In this document: one piece after another, positions 8,707-17,467 of the stretch
Numbering within the stretch: position 1 is the first letter of the stretch
How the letters are laid out: each line of letters begins with the position of its first letter
Origin: Burkholderiaceae bacterium
GTDB taxonomy: Bacteria; Pseudomonadota; Gammaproteobacteria; Burkholderiales; Burkholderiaceae_B
Assembly: GCA_023653055.1 (NCBI GenBank)
Contig: JAMNXR010000014.1
Location: 24,080 to 88,079, forward strand
Direction: 5' to 3'
Length of the DNA: 64,000 bases
Made by a program: the position numbers and the translations under genes
The notes under the pieces: model-generated
Database searches by the model: none
Told to the model about the DNA's origin: nothing
Seen by the model: only the letters and a program-made list of their open reading frames with translations

Positions 8707-9669
8707 ATGAAAATCTTTGCCCGTATTGTTGCGCGCACGCTCGCATGTCTGTCCGTTTTCTTGCCGTTCATGTCCCACGCGCAAAATTACCCTTCCCGTC
8801 CGATCACCATCGTCGTGCCCTACGGTCCAGGAAGCGGAAACGACATGATTGCCCGAGAAGTCGCGCAGCAACTGACTCAAATTATGAAAACAACGGTTCT
8901 CGTTGAAAATAAAGCAGGCGCAACAGGCAATATTGCAACCGATTATGTGGCCCAAGCCAAGCCCGATGGTTACACGATTTTTCTAACCAGCACGAGCAGC
9001 ATTATCAATCAGGTGACCAATCCTGCTGTAAAAACAGACCTCTCAAAAGACTTTGAGTCCATTGCCTTTGCTGCCAGCCTGCCCTATGTCGTCGCCGTTC
9101 CTCCTAGCTTGCCTGCCAAATCCTTGAGTGACGTGGTCAAACTCGCTAAGGCCTCTCCCGGCAAACTGAATTACAACGGTCCTTCAGGCAGCGTCTCTGA
9201 CTATCTCGGTACAAAGCTCAAGGCCTCGAATAATCTCGACATGGTCATGATCCCTTACAAAAGCACCTCAGATGCACAGGTTGACGTATTAGCGGGACGC
9301 ATTCAAGTCTGGTTTACGACGGCAGCTTCGGCGGTAGGCCTGGCCAAGGGTGACAAGGTTCGCGTCATCGCCGTTACTGGAGATAAGCGCCTGGCGGCAC
9401 TCCCAGATGTTCCCACTGTTAAAGAAGCCGGTATTCCCGATATGTTCACAGAGGTGTCGTTCTTTTTTGTCGCGCCTGCTGGCACGCCTAAAGACATTGT
9501 TGAAAAGCTGAGTCAAAGCATTGACATCGCATTGCAAAGCAAAGATGTTGAAAGCCGCTTTGCGAATATGTCTGTTCAAGTTAAAAAAGGCAGCCCTGCT
9601 GAAGTCAACGGTCACATCAAGGCTGAGATGACAAAGTGGTCTGACATTGCACGTAACATTTCAAAATAA
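8707..9669 (+). CDS. Bug-family tripartite tricarboxylate transporter substrate-binding protein
   Basis: The 320-residue periplasmic protein starts with a signal peptide ending near residue 26 (FLPFMSHA|QNYPSRPI). YPSRPITIVVPYGPGSGNDMIAR and ENKAGATGNIATDYVAQAKPDGYTI are the Bug signature blocks. Bug proteins bind carboxylates or related small metabolites; many are encoded without their TctA/TctB permease, as here. It is followed after 55 bp by a maleate-isomerase-like gene on the same strand, so the ligand may be a dicarboxylate-like compound (inference). Divergent from thrS. Confidence 0.9.
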   Translation: MKIFARIVARTLACLSVFLPFMSHAQNYPSRPITIVVPYGPGSGNDMIAREVAQQLTQIMKTTVLVENKAGATGNIATDYVAQAKPDGYTIFLTSTSSIINQVTNPAVKTDLSKDFESIAFAASLPYVVAVPPSLPAKSLSDVVKLAKASPGKLNYNGPSGSVSDYLGTKLKASNNLDMVMIPYKSTSDAQVDVLAGRIQVWFTTAASAVGLAKGDKVRVIAVTGDKRLAALPDVPTVKEAGIPDMFTEVSFFFVAPAGTPKDIVEKLSQSIDIALQSKDVESRFANMSVQVKKGSPAEVNGHIKAEMTKWSDIARNISK

Positions 9670-9724
9670 ATAGATTCGCGTCATCCCGTATGACACGCAA
9701 TGAACCTAGGACAAGGAAAGACTC

Positions 9725-10450
9725 ATGGACGGATGGCGCGCTCGATTAGGATTTTTGTTACCCCCTGGAAATCCAAACGTCGAGCCTGAATTATTTTCTT
9801 TGAAGCCGACGGGCGTTTCTATACATTTTGGCCGAATGATTGCACGTGGGACGCCCGGCGCGCACGATGGTCAAGATCAACGGACACGCTCTCAGCTTGA
9901 TCATCTTGACGAGCCTACAGAAATGTTGGCCCACATCCGTCCGCAAGTGATCGCCTTGGCGCATACCGCCTCAAGTTACATGCTGGGTCGCGAAGGTGAA
10001 GCGGCGCTCACAGCAAGACTCGAGCAGCAATATAAGGTTCGATTTACCTCAGCGTTTAAAAGTGTCATCGTTGCAATGGACCACCTAGGCGTCACAAAAG
10101 TCGCTTTAGCCACACCTTATGCAGAAGCCCAAACACTCGCGGGCAAAGGCGCACTTGAAAGCTATGGTTTAAATGTTGTGAACGTCAAACGCCTTGAAAA
10201 TGTTCGAAACATTTACGAGGAAACGCCGGAGCGTGCGTATGCCCTGGCGCGTGCAGCCAACACACCAGAAGCAGAAGTCATCTTTTTAAGTGGTGTAGGG
10301 ATGCCGACCATCGAAGTGCTAGATGCGCTTGAACGGGACCTCGGTAAACCCGTCATTTCAAGCGTGGCTGCCATGATGTGGCATTGCTTAAAAATTGCAG
10401 GGGTTGAACCCTTGGTGCCTGGGTACGGCAGACTTCTAGGTGGAAATTAA
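9725..10450 (+). CDS. Maleate cis-trans isomerase/Asp-Glu racemase-like protein without the catalytic cysteines
   Basis: Fold family: maleate isomerase/arylmalonate decarboxylase, recognised by GWRARLGFLLPPGNPNVEPE at the start, the RPQVIALAHTASS block, KVALATPYAEAQT, and the EAEVIFLSGVGMPT and LGKPVISSVAAMMWH blocks. In active members the two conserved cysteines sit in the ACTS-like and SCT-like motifs. Here those places hold H80 (ALAHTAS) and G190 (LSGVGMP); the only cysteine, near residue 225, is outside the active site. It may be a different lyase/isomerase chemistry or a binding protein. AAGG lies upstream of the ATG. It overlaps the next gene by 11 nt. Confidence 0.75.
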   Translation: MDGWRARLGFLLPPGNPNVEPELFSLKPTGVSIHFGRMIARGTPGAHDGQDQRTRSQLDHLDEPTEMLAHIRPQVIALAHTASSYMLGREGEAALTARLEQQYKVRFTSAFKSVIVAMDHLGVTKVALATPYAEAQTLAGKGALESYGLNVVNVKRLENVRNIYEETPERAYALARAANTPEAEVIFLSGVGMPTIEVLDALERDLGKPVISSVAAMMWHCLKIAGVEPLVPGYGRLLGGN

Positions 10451-11285
10451 AACAGCGGCACTCACGGGCGTGTTGCAACGCGCCCTCCTTTTATGCGGCA
10501 TGGTGTTTTTGTTTCAGCCTACCCTTTTAGCCGCAGAAGCCAATCGTCTATTGGTATGTCTTGCCAACGCCTATCCTGACCATTTGGCTCAGCCGTCAAG
10601 CTCGGATGCCGTCTATTCCCATGCGGGACAACGTTATCCATTCGACCCGAAGACTTCTTACAGGGATTTTGAGGATGAACTTGAGCGCGCCGATCTCTAT
10701 AGTCAAATGCGCCAAGCGTATCAATCGGGCCCCTTAAGTACAACTCCGCAACGAAATGAGGATCCAGGACGCTTGCGTCATACGCCCCTTTTCTTGGATA
10801 TGTATGGCAAGACTTTTTCAGAAGTTGCCAGCAAACTCGTTACGATTCACTGGGCGCCGTGCCATTGCAAACTTCAGTTTTCCGGAGTCAATGGCGCAGC
10901 GCAAGCACTTGAAGCTGTAGGCCAAGAAATTGAACACGCAGGGCTCTCGCATTTCGTTGCTGAAAGTATGGGGACGTTTAATTGGAGAAAAATAGCGGGG
11001 ACTCAGCGTTTGAGTATGCATGCGTTTGGCATTGCCATCGATTTCAAGCTGCCTAAAGCACTCGGTCGCTATTGGCGATGGGATGGCGCGTATACGAACC
11101 CAAGCAAACGCTTTCCAGAAGACATTCTGCGCGATAAAGACTTTAATCGTGTGGTAAGTATTTTTGAGTCACACGGATTCGTGTGGGGTGGAAAATGGTG
11201 GCATTACGACAGCATTCATTTTGAATATCGACCAGAGTTGACGTCGAGGCAATGCGGTCAAACGGCCAATCCAAAACAAAAATAA
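10440..11285 (+). CDS. Secreted M15-type metallopeptidase (D-Ala-D-Ala carboxypeptidase/endolysin fold)
   Basis: The 281-residue protein has a long signal peptide (hydrophobic stretch about residues 14-32) and a C-terminal M15C-like domain. Likely zinc ligands are H194 and D201 in SMHAFGIAIDF and H260 in DSIHFEYRPEL. Such enzymes cut peptidoglycan stem peptides or cross-links. The assumed GTG start at 10440 overlaps the upstream gene by 11 nt; a later GTG at codon 11 would keep most of the signal peptide. The middle region (about residues 50-130) shows no domain I recognise. It is followed by the terminator shared with tRNA-Val. Confidence 0.75.
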   Translation: MEIKTAALTGVLQRALLLCGMVFLFQPTLLAAEANRLLVCLANAYPDHLAQPSSSDAVYSHAGQRYPFDPKTSYRDFEDELERADLYSQMRQAYQSGPLSTTPQRNEDPGRLRHTPLFLDMYGKTFSEVASKLVTIHWAPCHCKLQFSGVNGAAQALEAVGQEIEHAGLSHFVAESMGTFNWRKIAGTQRLSMHAFGIAIDFKLPKALGRYWRWDGAYTNPSKRFPEDILRDKDFNRVVSIFESHGFVWGGKWWHYDSIHFEYRPELTSRQCGQTANPKQK

Positions 11286-11306
11286 AAATGCCCCTGAAAA
11301 GGGGCA
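11277..11306 (-). terminator. Intrinsic terminator after tRNA-Val
   Basis: On the minus strand TGCCCC and GGGGCA pair around a 6-nt loop and are followed by TTTTTATTTTT. It lies directly behind the 3' end of the tRNA gene. On the plus strand the same hairpin may also help to end the peptidase transcript, though it lacks a T-run in that direction. Confidence 0.8.
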
Positions 11307-11308
11307 CT

Positions 11309-11385
11309 TGGTAGGCGGTACTGGAATCGAACCAGCGACCTCCACGATGTCAACGTGGCGCTCTAACCAGCTGAGCTAACCGCCT
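11309..11385 (-). tRNA. tRNA-Val (anticodon GAC)
   Basis: The minus strand folds as a full 77-nt cloverleaf. The acceptor arm AGGCGGT pairs with ACCGCCT, there is a D-arm with TAGCTCAGCTGGTTAGAGC, an anticodon stem CCACG/CGTGG with loop TTGACAT (anticodon GAC), and a T-arm containing GGTTCGATTCC. The 3' CCA is encoded. GAC reads GUC and GUU valine codons. Confidence 0.96.
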
Positions 11386-11432
11386 GAAAGAGGAAGATTA
11401 TATCGGTTTTATGTCGCGGATGTCAAAAGCGC

Positions 11433-12086
11433 TCATTCATCCGCTTTTTTAACAGCAGATACGAATGCAGCGATCAGTGGCGGGGACTTCATGCCTGGGC
11501 TTTCTTCGACACCGCTACTCACATCGACCGCCCAAGGACGGAGCTGACGAACAGGCGTCAAAAGAGTTTGCGCATTGAGGCCACCAGACAGAATGATGGG
11601 CGCGCGTTGCCCAGACTCTAGCGCAAGCAGCTCTGAGAGCATTGCATGGTCAAAGGTGTGGCCACTGCCACCATAAGCTGGCGTATAGCTATCAAACAAC
11701 CAACCGCGCGCTGACGCAAACTGCTGACAAGATTGCTTGAGACTGCGCGCGGAATCCATACCTGGCGCACCTACGCGAAATGCCTTGATGTAGGGTATTT
11801 CAAACGAAGCGCAAAATTCTGGGGTCTCTTCGCCGTGAAACTGTAGCAAGGTCGGTCGCATTATTTGAATCACTGAATGAACAAACTGCGGCTCGGGATT
11901 CACGAAAAGCGCAACCGAGCTCACAAAGGCAGGTAGATTTCGCACTAGCTCAGCCGCACGCTCAGCCGTAACAAAACGCTTGCTTGAGGAGTGAAAAACA
12001 AAACCTACGGCGTCTGCACCCGCATCAACCGCACACGTCAGGTCCTCGTGACGCGTAATTCCACAAATTTTGATTCTCGTGCGCAT
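11433..12086 (-). CDS. trpF: Phosphoribosylanthranilate isomerase
   Basis: TrpF is the 217-residue beta/alpha barrel enzyme that converts phosphoribosylanthranilate to CdRP in tryptophan synthesis. Catalytic cysteine C8 lies in RIKICGITRHEDL, the general acid aspartate in WAVDVSSGVEESPG, and the phosphate site in IILSGGLNAQT. It follows truA by 36 bp on the same strand. In related Burkholderiales trpB and trpA follow trpF; here a tRNA gene and terminator follow, so the tryptophan synthase genes must be elsewhere. Confidence 0.95.
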   Translation of the reverse strand: MRTRIKICGITRHEDLTCAVDAGADAVGFVFHSSSKRFVTAERAAELVRNLPAFVSSVALFVNPEPQFVHSVIQIMRPTLLQFHGEETPEFCASFEIPYIKAFRVGAPGMDSARSLKQSCQQFASARGWLFDSYTPAYGGSGHTFDHAMLSELLALESGQRAPIILSGGLNAQTLLTPVRQLRPWAVDVSSGVEESPGMKSPPLIAAFVSAVKKADE

Positions 12087-12122
12087 CGCTTTGCCTTTTG
12101 ATTATTGCTCCTGGGACATATT

Positions 12123-13037
12123 TCAACATATCCCAAGAAAATCTAAACCCACCGCCTCGGTTGTCACCACGGGTAACGCGTATCCCGGATACGTGACATC
12201 CGTCAAATACAAGCCATCCGGAGAGAACGTAGGTGCACCCTGCGTACGATCACGCGCCTCAAGCACCTGTGCGACATAGTCTACAGACTCTCGCCCTTGT
12301 CCCACCTGAACAAGCGCACCCAAAATATTGCGAACCATGTGGTGAAGAAAAGCATTGGCACGCAGTTGCACCACAATGCGAGGTCCCTGCTGAGTGAGGT
12401 CTAGTTGATGCAATGTTCGAACGGGCGACTTGGCCTGACACTGAGAGGACCTAAAGCTACTAAAGTCGTGCTCGCCTAGCAAGCAACGTGCAGCTTGCTG
12501 CATCAAGTCGATATTGAGTGGTTGAAACACCCACCCTGCCCGGCCTTGCCACAAAGGATGACGCACGCGTGTATTGAGGATCACGTAGGTATATGCACGC
12601 GCCGTCGCTGAAAAACGCGCATGAAACTCGGCTGGAACAACTTGCGCCCACTGCACCGAAATAGAATCAGGCAGATGTGCATTGGTTCCGCGCACCCAAG
12701 ATTCAGGCGTTCGCAGAACATCCGTATCAAGGTGCACCACTTGGTTGAGTCCGTGCACCCCAGTATCAGTGCGTCCTGCACACACTGTGCTGACAGGTGC
12801 ACCCACAAAAGTTTGAAGAGCACGTTCTAGCGTGTCTTGAACAGTCTGACCATGTGGTTGTTTTTGCCAACCTTGCCATGGTCGACCGTCATAGGCAATG
12901 CCAAGAGCAATCCTATTCAAAACAATGCCACGTGTCACGGACTGAGCACAGTCAACCTCAAGTGACTCTGCTGAGGCCGAAACACGCGAATCAGACACCT
13001 GTTTTGCTGGATCCAGCCGTATTTGACGGCTTGTCAT
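12123..13037 (-). CDS. truA: tRNA pseudouridine(38-40) synthase
   Basis: TruA modifies U38-40 in the anticodon arm of tRNAs. The core starts at [20 protein letters not shown], the catalytic aspartate is D91 in [11 protein letters not shown], and [18 protein letters not shown] is conserved near the end. With the ATG at 13037 the protein has 304 residues and overlaps the fimV-like gene by 47 nt. About 40 N-terminal residues precede the conserved domain, so a later GTG (codon 34) is possible. The leu-asd-fimV-truA-trpF order is typical of Burkholderiales. Confidence 0.92.
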   Translation of the reverse strand: MTSRQIRLDPAKQVSDSRVSASAESLEVDCAQSVTRGIVLNRIALGIAYDGRPWQGWQKQPHGQTVQDTLERALQTFVGAPVSTVCAGRTDTGVHGLNQVVHLDTDVLRTPESWVRGTNAHLPDSISVQWAQVVPAEFHARFSATARAYTYVILNTRVRHPLWQGRAGWVFQPLNIDLMQQAARCLLGEHDFSSFRSSQCQAKSPVRTLHQLDLTQQGPRIVVQLRANAFLHHMVRNILGALVQVGQGRESVDYVAQVLEARDRTQGAPTFSPDGLYLTDVTYPGYALPVVTTEAVGLDFLGIC

Positions 13038-14451
13038 CCGCGGATAAATTTAGATCAATCGACTGAAGCTTTTGATCAAAATCTGAGGCGACTGAAGCAT
13101 TGGCGTGTGGTGGGACTTGATCTAGGTCATCGTTCCGCGCTTGTCGACCTGCTCGCTTTAACAGGAAGGCAATGATCAGTGCTAGCAAGGCAGAAATACC
13201 GAGCACAACTCCCAGCACATGATCAGAAGCATATTGCTTCAATTTATCCATACCAGTTTTCACTTCACGCGCTGCTACCGTCTCGGGATTAGTTTTGGCC
13301 CCATTGGCGGAGGAACCTTCAGTCTTTAACGGAGCGGGTGCTGCGGAGGTTCCTGCCGTTCCGCTAATGCCAGGTACCCCAGAGGCTCCAGGCGAACCGG
13401 GTGTTCCAGTCGCTCCAACTGAGCCTGACGAGCCAGAGGCTCCAACAGGTCCCGTTGTGCCGCTGGAGCCTGTAGCAGCCTGACTTTTCTGTAAGGCATT
13501 TTTTAAGTCTTCGACATTTTTCTGCAATGCCTCGATGCGAGATTGCATTTCACGCAGCTCATTTGCTTTGGCCACCAGCGCATCGGCTTGTTGATCGGAG
13601 GGATTGGTCGAGGCTAACCTAACCTGATCACCAACCGCGGCATTATCGGGAGCTGACTGAGGACTCGTGATCGCGCCCGTCTGCGCGCTCGGAGTCACCA
13701 CAGTCGGCACAGTCGGCACGGTCACCCCAGTTTGCCCAAGACCTCGGCGTGACCTAAAAGCCTGATCATGCTGAGCAAACATCGAACGCGCGTACTTTGC
13801 GTCGACGGCACGCATCGTTGCAGCATCCGGAATATTGAGCGACACGCCGGCACGCAGTAGATTCATATTATTGGCGATAAAGGCTTGAGGATTGGCCGTA
13901 TAAATCGCCCACATGACTTGGTAAATGTCTGCACCACTTACCGCTTTCTCTAAAGAAATCGCATACAAAGTGTCGCCACGCACAACTTGCACCACACCTG
14001 CTGATTTAGGTGAAGCATCACCGACCAACACTAAATAGCTAGACTGAAGGGAGGTTGTACCTGAAGCCGTCGTCAGTCTAATCAACACATCAATCACAGG
14101 GCGATTGACCGCTTGAGTCGATCGCAACACAAGATTACGCGAAGTCGCGTTGACGCCTGGCTCGATAGTGACGGATAAAGACTCAACTGGGGCTGGTTGA
14201 GTCAAACCAGCTTGGGCCCAAGCTGCAGATTCAGCAACGGATGCGCTTAAAACCTTGAGGTCATCCGCCGTCAATCCGCGAATCGGAATGGATAATTGAA
14301 GGGGTGCGCCGGCAACTGAATTAACGCGACCATGCCCTGTTTGTGCGGCTTGAGACACGTTCATTGCTGAGAACGACAGCCCCATGCATACAATCATTGG
14401 CGTTATCACACGCTGCAAAAAAGGTCCTGAACTATTCAATTGCCATGCCAT
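12991..14451 (-). CDS. FimV/HubP-like peptidoglycan-binding polar protein with collagen-like linker
   Basis: The 486-residue protein starts with a signal peptide (cleavage near AAQTGHG), then a FimV N-terminal domain ([17 protein letters not shown]) and a LysM-like segment ([18 protein letters not shown]). A coiled coil follows (about residues 295-330, [21 protein letters not shown]). It is followed by about fourteen Gly-X-Y triplets, a membrane helix ([19 protein letters not shown]), and a short acidic cytoplasmic tail. FimV proteins organise cell poles and type IV pilus or twitching functions. The TPR-rich C-terminal domain of Pseudomonas FimV is absent. Between asd and truA, as in relatives. 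Confidence 0.85.
   Translation of the reverse strand: MAWQLNSSGPFLQRVITPMIVCMGLSFSAMNVSQAAQTGHGRVNSVAGAPLQLSIPIRGLTADDLKVLSASVAESAAWAQAGLTQPAPVESLSVTIEPGVNATSRNLVLRSTQAVNRPVIDVLIRLTTASGTTSLQSSYLVLVGDASPKSAGVVQVVRGDTLYAISLEKAVSGADIYQVMWAIYTANPQAFIANNMNLLRAGVSLNIPDAATMRAVDAKYARSMFAQHDQAFRSRRGLGQTGVTVPTVPTVVTPSAQTGAITSPQSAPDNAAVGDQVRLASTNPSDQQADALVAKANELREMQSRIEALQKNVEDLKNALQKSQAATGSSGTTGPVGASGSSGSVGATGTPGSPGASGVPGISGTAGTSAAPAPLKTEGSSANGAKTNPETVAAREVKTGMDKLKQYASDHVLGVVLGISALLALIIAFLLKRAGRQARNDDLDQVPPHANASVASDFDQKLQSIDLNLSADDKPSNTAGSSKTGV
13300..13480 (-). repeat. Collagen-like Gly-X-Y repeat within the FimV-like gene
   Basis: The encoded stretch runs [16 protein letters not shown] and continues through [17 protein letters not shown] to GISGTAG. 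Glycine falls at nearly every third position over about 42 residues, with P, S, T and A at X and Y. Positions are approximate. Such stretches are repeat-length variable in bacteria and can form extended or triple-helical rods. Confidence 0.7.
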
Positions 14452-14468
14452 ATAAGATGTTCCTTGAC

Positions 14469-15596
14469 TTAGAGCTCACCGAGCGTAATGCGTAACATAC
14501 GACGCAGAGGCTCTGCAGCGCCCCACAGTAACTGATCGCCAATAGTAAAAGCGCTTAGGTACTCAGGCCCCATTGAAAGCTTTCTCATCCGGCCAACAGG
14601 AATATCAAGCGTTCCGGTAACAGAAACGGGCGACAAAGCTTTTAGTGTGTCTTCTTTGGTGTTTGGGACAAACTTGGCCCACGCCGTACCTTGAGCGATG
14701 ATCTCTGCAATCTCGTCCATCGGCACATCACGCTTAAGTTTGATGGTGAGCGCTTGACTGTGGCAACGCATGGCCCCAATTCTCACACACAGGCCATCAA
14801 TCGGAATCGGTGCAGAACCAAAACCTTCGCCACGACTCAAAATTTTATTGGTTTCAGCTTCGCCCTTCCATTCCTCGCGGGACATCCCGTTGCCGAGGTC
14901 TTTGTCGATCCAGGGAATTAAATTACCCGCGAGAGGAATACCGAAATGCTCTGTCGGTAATTGTCCGGACTGCTGAGTCGCCAGCACTTTACGGTCAATC
15001 TCCAAAATAGCAGAGGCCGGATCGGCGAGCTCAGACTTGACGACCCCATTCAGCAGACCAAATTGCGTCAACAATTCACGCATGTGCTGTGCACCACCAC
15101 CTGAGGCGGCCTGATAGGTCATGCTCGTCATCCAGTCAATCAAGTCATGCTTGAAGAGACCAGCCAGACCCATCATCATGCAACTTACGGTGCAATTGCC
15201 GCCGATGTAATCACGCACGCCACGCTGCAATGCCGCGTCAATCACATCACGGTTAACCGGATCCAGGACAATAATGGCATCGTTTTTCATGCGCAAGGTG
15301 CTGGCCGCATCAATCCAGATGCCTGTCCAACCCGCTGCACGCAGTTTTGGATAGACCTCGCTGGTGTAATCGCCCCCTTGCGCGGTCACAATAATAGGTA
15401 ATTTTTTAAGGGCTTCAATGTCGAATGCATTTTGAAGAGCCGTTGAACCGGCCCACTCAGGTGCACGTCCGCCAGCATTGCTGGTGGAGAAAAAGACGGG
15501 ATCAATCAGATCAAAATCGCCCTCGTCACGCATGCGCTGCATGAGAACGGATCCAACCATCCCGCGCCAACCTACTAACCCTACCGATTTTTTCAT
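14469..15596 (-). CDS. asd: Aspartate-semialdehyde dehydrogenase
   Basis: Asd reduces aspartyl phosphate to aspartate semialdehyde for lysine, diaminopimelate, methionine and threonine. The protein has 375 residues from the ATG at 15594-15596 ([18 protein letters not shown], the NADP-binding loop); a TTG three codons earlier is less likely. The catalytic cysteine lies in [15 protein letters not shown], and [14 protein letters not shown] is conserved. It is 17 bp before the fimV-like gene and 77 bp after leuB. Confidence 0.95.
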   Translation of the reverse strand: MKKSVGLVGWRGMVGSVLMQRMRDEGDFDLIDPVFFSTSNAGGRAPEWAGSTALQNAFDIEALKKLPIIVTAQGGDYTSEVYPKLRAAGWTGIWIDAASTLRMKNDAIIVLDPVNRDVIDAALQRGVRDYIGGNCTVSCMMMGLAGLFKHDLIDWMTSMTYQAASGGGAQHMRELLTQFGLLNGVVKSELADPASAILEIDRKVLATQQSGQLPTEHFGIPLAGNLIPWIDKDLGNGMSREEWKGEAETNKILSRGEGFGSAPIPIDGLCVRIGAMRCHSQALTIKLKRDVPMDEIAEIIAQGTAWAKFVPNTKEDTLKALSPVSVTGTLDIPVGRMRKLSMGPEYLSAFTIGDQLLWGAAEPLRRMLRITLGEL

Positions 15597-15638
15597 TTCA
15601 ACCAAACCACAATGAAGGAATATATTTAAAACATTTTA

Positions 15639-15663
15639 GCCCACCGCATACAGGCGGCTGGGC
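15639..15663 (-). terminator. Possible terminator or stem-loop between leuB and asd
   Basis: On the minus strand GCCCA-(G)-CCGC pairs with GCGG-TGGGC around a CTGTAT loop and is followed by TAAAATGTTTT. The stem has one bulge and the T-run is interrupted, so it may only weaken read-through from the leu genes into asd. Confidence 0.4.
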
Positions 15664-15673
15664 AGGATACTCA

Positions 15674-16750
15674 TTAAGCCAAAGCTTTTAGCACAGCATC
15701 ACCCATCGCAGACGTTCCAACCTTAGTCGTGCCAGACTCGTAAATGTCCGCGGTGCGTAAACCTTGTTTCAACACTTTTTGTACAGCCTGCTCAATACGA
15801 TCGGCAGCTGCAGCGCTATCCAGCGAATAACGCAACATCATGGCTGCAGACAAAATCGTCGCAAGCGGATTGGCAACACCCTGACCTGCGATGTCGGGTG
15901 CGGAGCCATGACTAGGCTCGTACAAACCTTGACCGGAGGCATTCAATGAAGCCGAGGGCAACATCCCGATTGAGCCCGTCAGCATCGCAGCTTCGTCAGA
16001 CAAAATATCGCCAAACAAGTTGCCGGTGACGATCACGTCAAACTCACGTGGCGCGCGGACGAGCTGCATAGCCGCATTATCGACATACATATGCGTCAAG
16101 GCCACATCGGGATAGTCTTTTGCAACATCAATGACAATGTCACGCCAGAGCTGCGAGGTCTCCAGCACGTTGGCTTTATCGACGCTGCATAACTTGCCTT
16201 TGCGCTTTTGTGCAGCTTGGAAACCGATGTGTGCAATACGCCGAATCTCAGGCTCGGCATAGCGCATGGTGTCAAAACCCTCACGGGACCCAGCATAGGG
16301 ACCATCCGTCGCAGTACGAATACCGCGTGGCGTACCAAAATAAATATCACCAGTTAGCTCACGCAAAATCAAAATATCCAATCCGGACACGATCTCAGGC
16401 TTGAGCGATGAAGCATTGGCCAACTCTGGATACAAAATGGCAGGCCGCAAGTTTGCAAACAAGCCGAGTGCTTTACGCAACCCCAAAATGGCTTGCTCGG
16501 GGCGATGTTCCCGAGGCAACTTATCATATTTCCAATCACCCACTGCACCAAACAAAATCGCATTGGATTCTTGGGCGAGCTTGAGTGTTGCAGGTGGCAA
16601 GGGGTGCCCATGCAAATCATAGGCGGTACCACCTACAGGGGCGTGGGTGAGCTCTAACTCTGGCGCTACTACACTCAAGACGCGTACAGCTTGCTCAATA
16701 ATTTCTGCACCGATGCCATCACCGGGTAAGACTGCAATTTTCTTTGTCAT
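15674..16750 (-). CDS. leuB: 3-isopropylmalate dehydrogenase
   Basis: LeuB oxidises and decarboxylates 3-isopropylmalate in leucine synthesis. At 358 residues it has the usual length. It begins [20 protein letters not shown], has the substrate-binding [14 protein letters not shown] region, and the metal/NAD block [20 protein letters not shown] followed by [13 protein letters not shown]. It lies 54 bp after leuD with a strong hairpin in the gap. Confidence 0.96.
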   Translation of the reverse strand: MTKKIAVLPGDGIGAEIIEQAVRVLSVVAPELELTHAPVGGTAYDLHGHPLPPATLKLAQESNAILFGAVGDWKYDKLPREHRPEQAILGLRKALGLFANLRPAILYPELANASSLKPEIVSGLDILILRELTGDIYFGTPRGIRTATDGPYAGSREGFDTMRYAEPEIRRIAHIGFQAAQKRKGKLCSVDKANVLETSQLWRDIVIDVAKDYPDVALTHMYVDNAAMQLVRAPREFDVIVTGNLFGDILSDEAAMLTGSIGMLPSASLNASGQGLYEPSHGSAPDIAGQGVANPLATILSAAMMLRYSLDSAAAADRIEQAVQKVLKQGLRTADIYESGTTKVGTSAMGDAVLKALA

Positions 16751-16775
16751 GATTGACTCATCTAAATAATAATGG

Positions 16776-16793
16776 GCCGGCGAGCCGGCCCGA
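16776..16793 (-). promoter_or_regulatory. Perfect GC-rich hairpin between leuD and leuB
   Basis: GGGCCGGC and GCCGGCCC are exact complements separated by 2 nt. The hairpin sits just behind the leuD stop codon and about 25 nt before the leuB ATG. There is no T-run, only ATTATTATTT, so it is more likely an mRNA-stabilising or partial-termination element than a full terminator. Confidence 0.5.
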
Positions 16794-16804
16794 GATACAG
16801 TGAT

Positions 16805-17461
16805 TTAACGCGCACCAATTGGCACGACATCCAGCCAGGGATGACGGGCAAGACGCTCATTTTCAAAATTGCGGATTTTGTCTGCGTGACGCAATGTCAA
16901 GCCGATCTCATCCAAACCATTGAGCAAACAATATTTACGATGTGTGGTGATATCGAAATGCATCTCACGACCATCGGGAGCAATGACGAGTTGTTTTTCA
17001 AGATCAATGGTCAGCTTGTAACCCACAAAGCCTCGCACCTCGTCAAACAGACGCGCAACTTCGAGCTCTGTCAGTACGATTGGCAAAAAGCCTGTCTTGT
17101 AACTATTGTTAAAAAAGATGTCTGCAAATGAAGGCGCAATCACGGCTTTGAAGCCGTATTGCGCAAGCGCCCAAGGCGCATGCTCGCGGCTGGAGCCACA
17201 ACCAAAGTTCTTGCGACCCAACAAAATCGAAGCCTGTTGGTAGCGGGGTTGGTTCAGAATGAATTCGGGATTTAGCGGACGCTTGGAATTGTCCATGCCA
17301 GGCTCGCCATGATCCAAATAACGGATCTCATCAAACAGGTTCGGACCAAAGCCAGAACGTTTGATTGACTTGAGAAACTGCTTGGGGATGATCAGGTCTG
17401 TGTCGACGTTTTCGCGATCGAGTGGAGCGACCAGCCCTTGGTGTGTTGTAAATGCGTCCAT
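16805..17461 (-). CDS. leuD: 3-isopropylmalate dehydratase small subunit
   Basis: The 218-residue small (swivel) subunit pairs with LeuC to isomerise 2- to 3-isopropylmalate. The N-terminus reads [28 protein letters not shown], and [18 protein letters not shown] is the substrate-recognition loop. It starts 6 bp after the leuC stop codon, consistent with coupled expression of the two subunits. Confidence 0.96.
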   Translation of the reverse strand: MDAFTTHQGLVAPLDRENVDTDLIIPKQFLKSIKRSGFGPNLFDEIRYLDHGEPGMDNSKRPLNPEFILNQPRYQQASILLGRKNFGCGSSREHAPWALAQYGFKAVIAPSFADIFFNNSYKTGFLPIVLTELEVARLFDEVRGFVGYKLTIDLEKQLVIAPDGREMHFDITTHRKYCLLNGLDEIGLTLRHADKIRNFENERLARHPWLDVVPIGAR

Positions 17462-17467
17462 GTCTTT

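Noticed and set aside
13295..13483. Proline/glutamate-repeat frame on the plus strand
   Set aside because: It is the antisense reading of the Gly-X-Y codons in the FimV-like gene and has no own signals.
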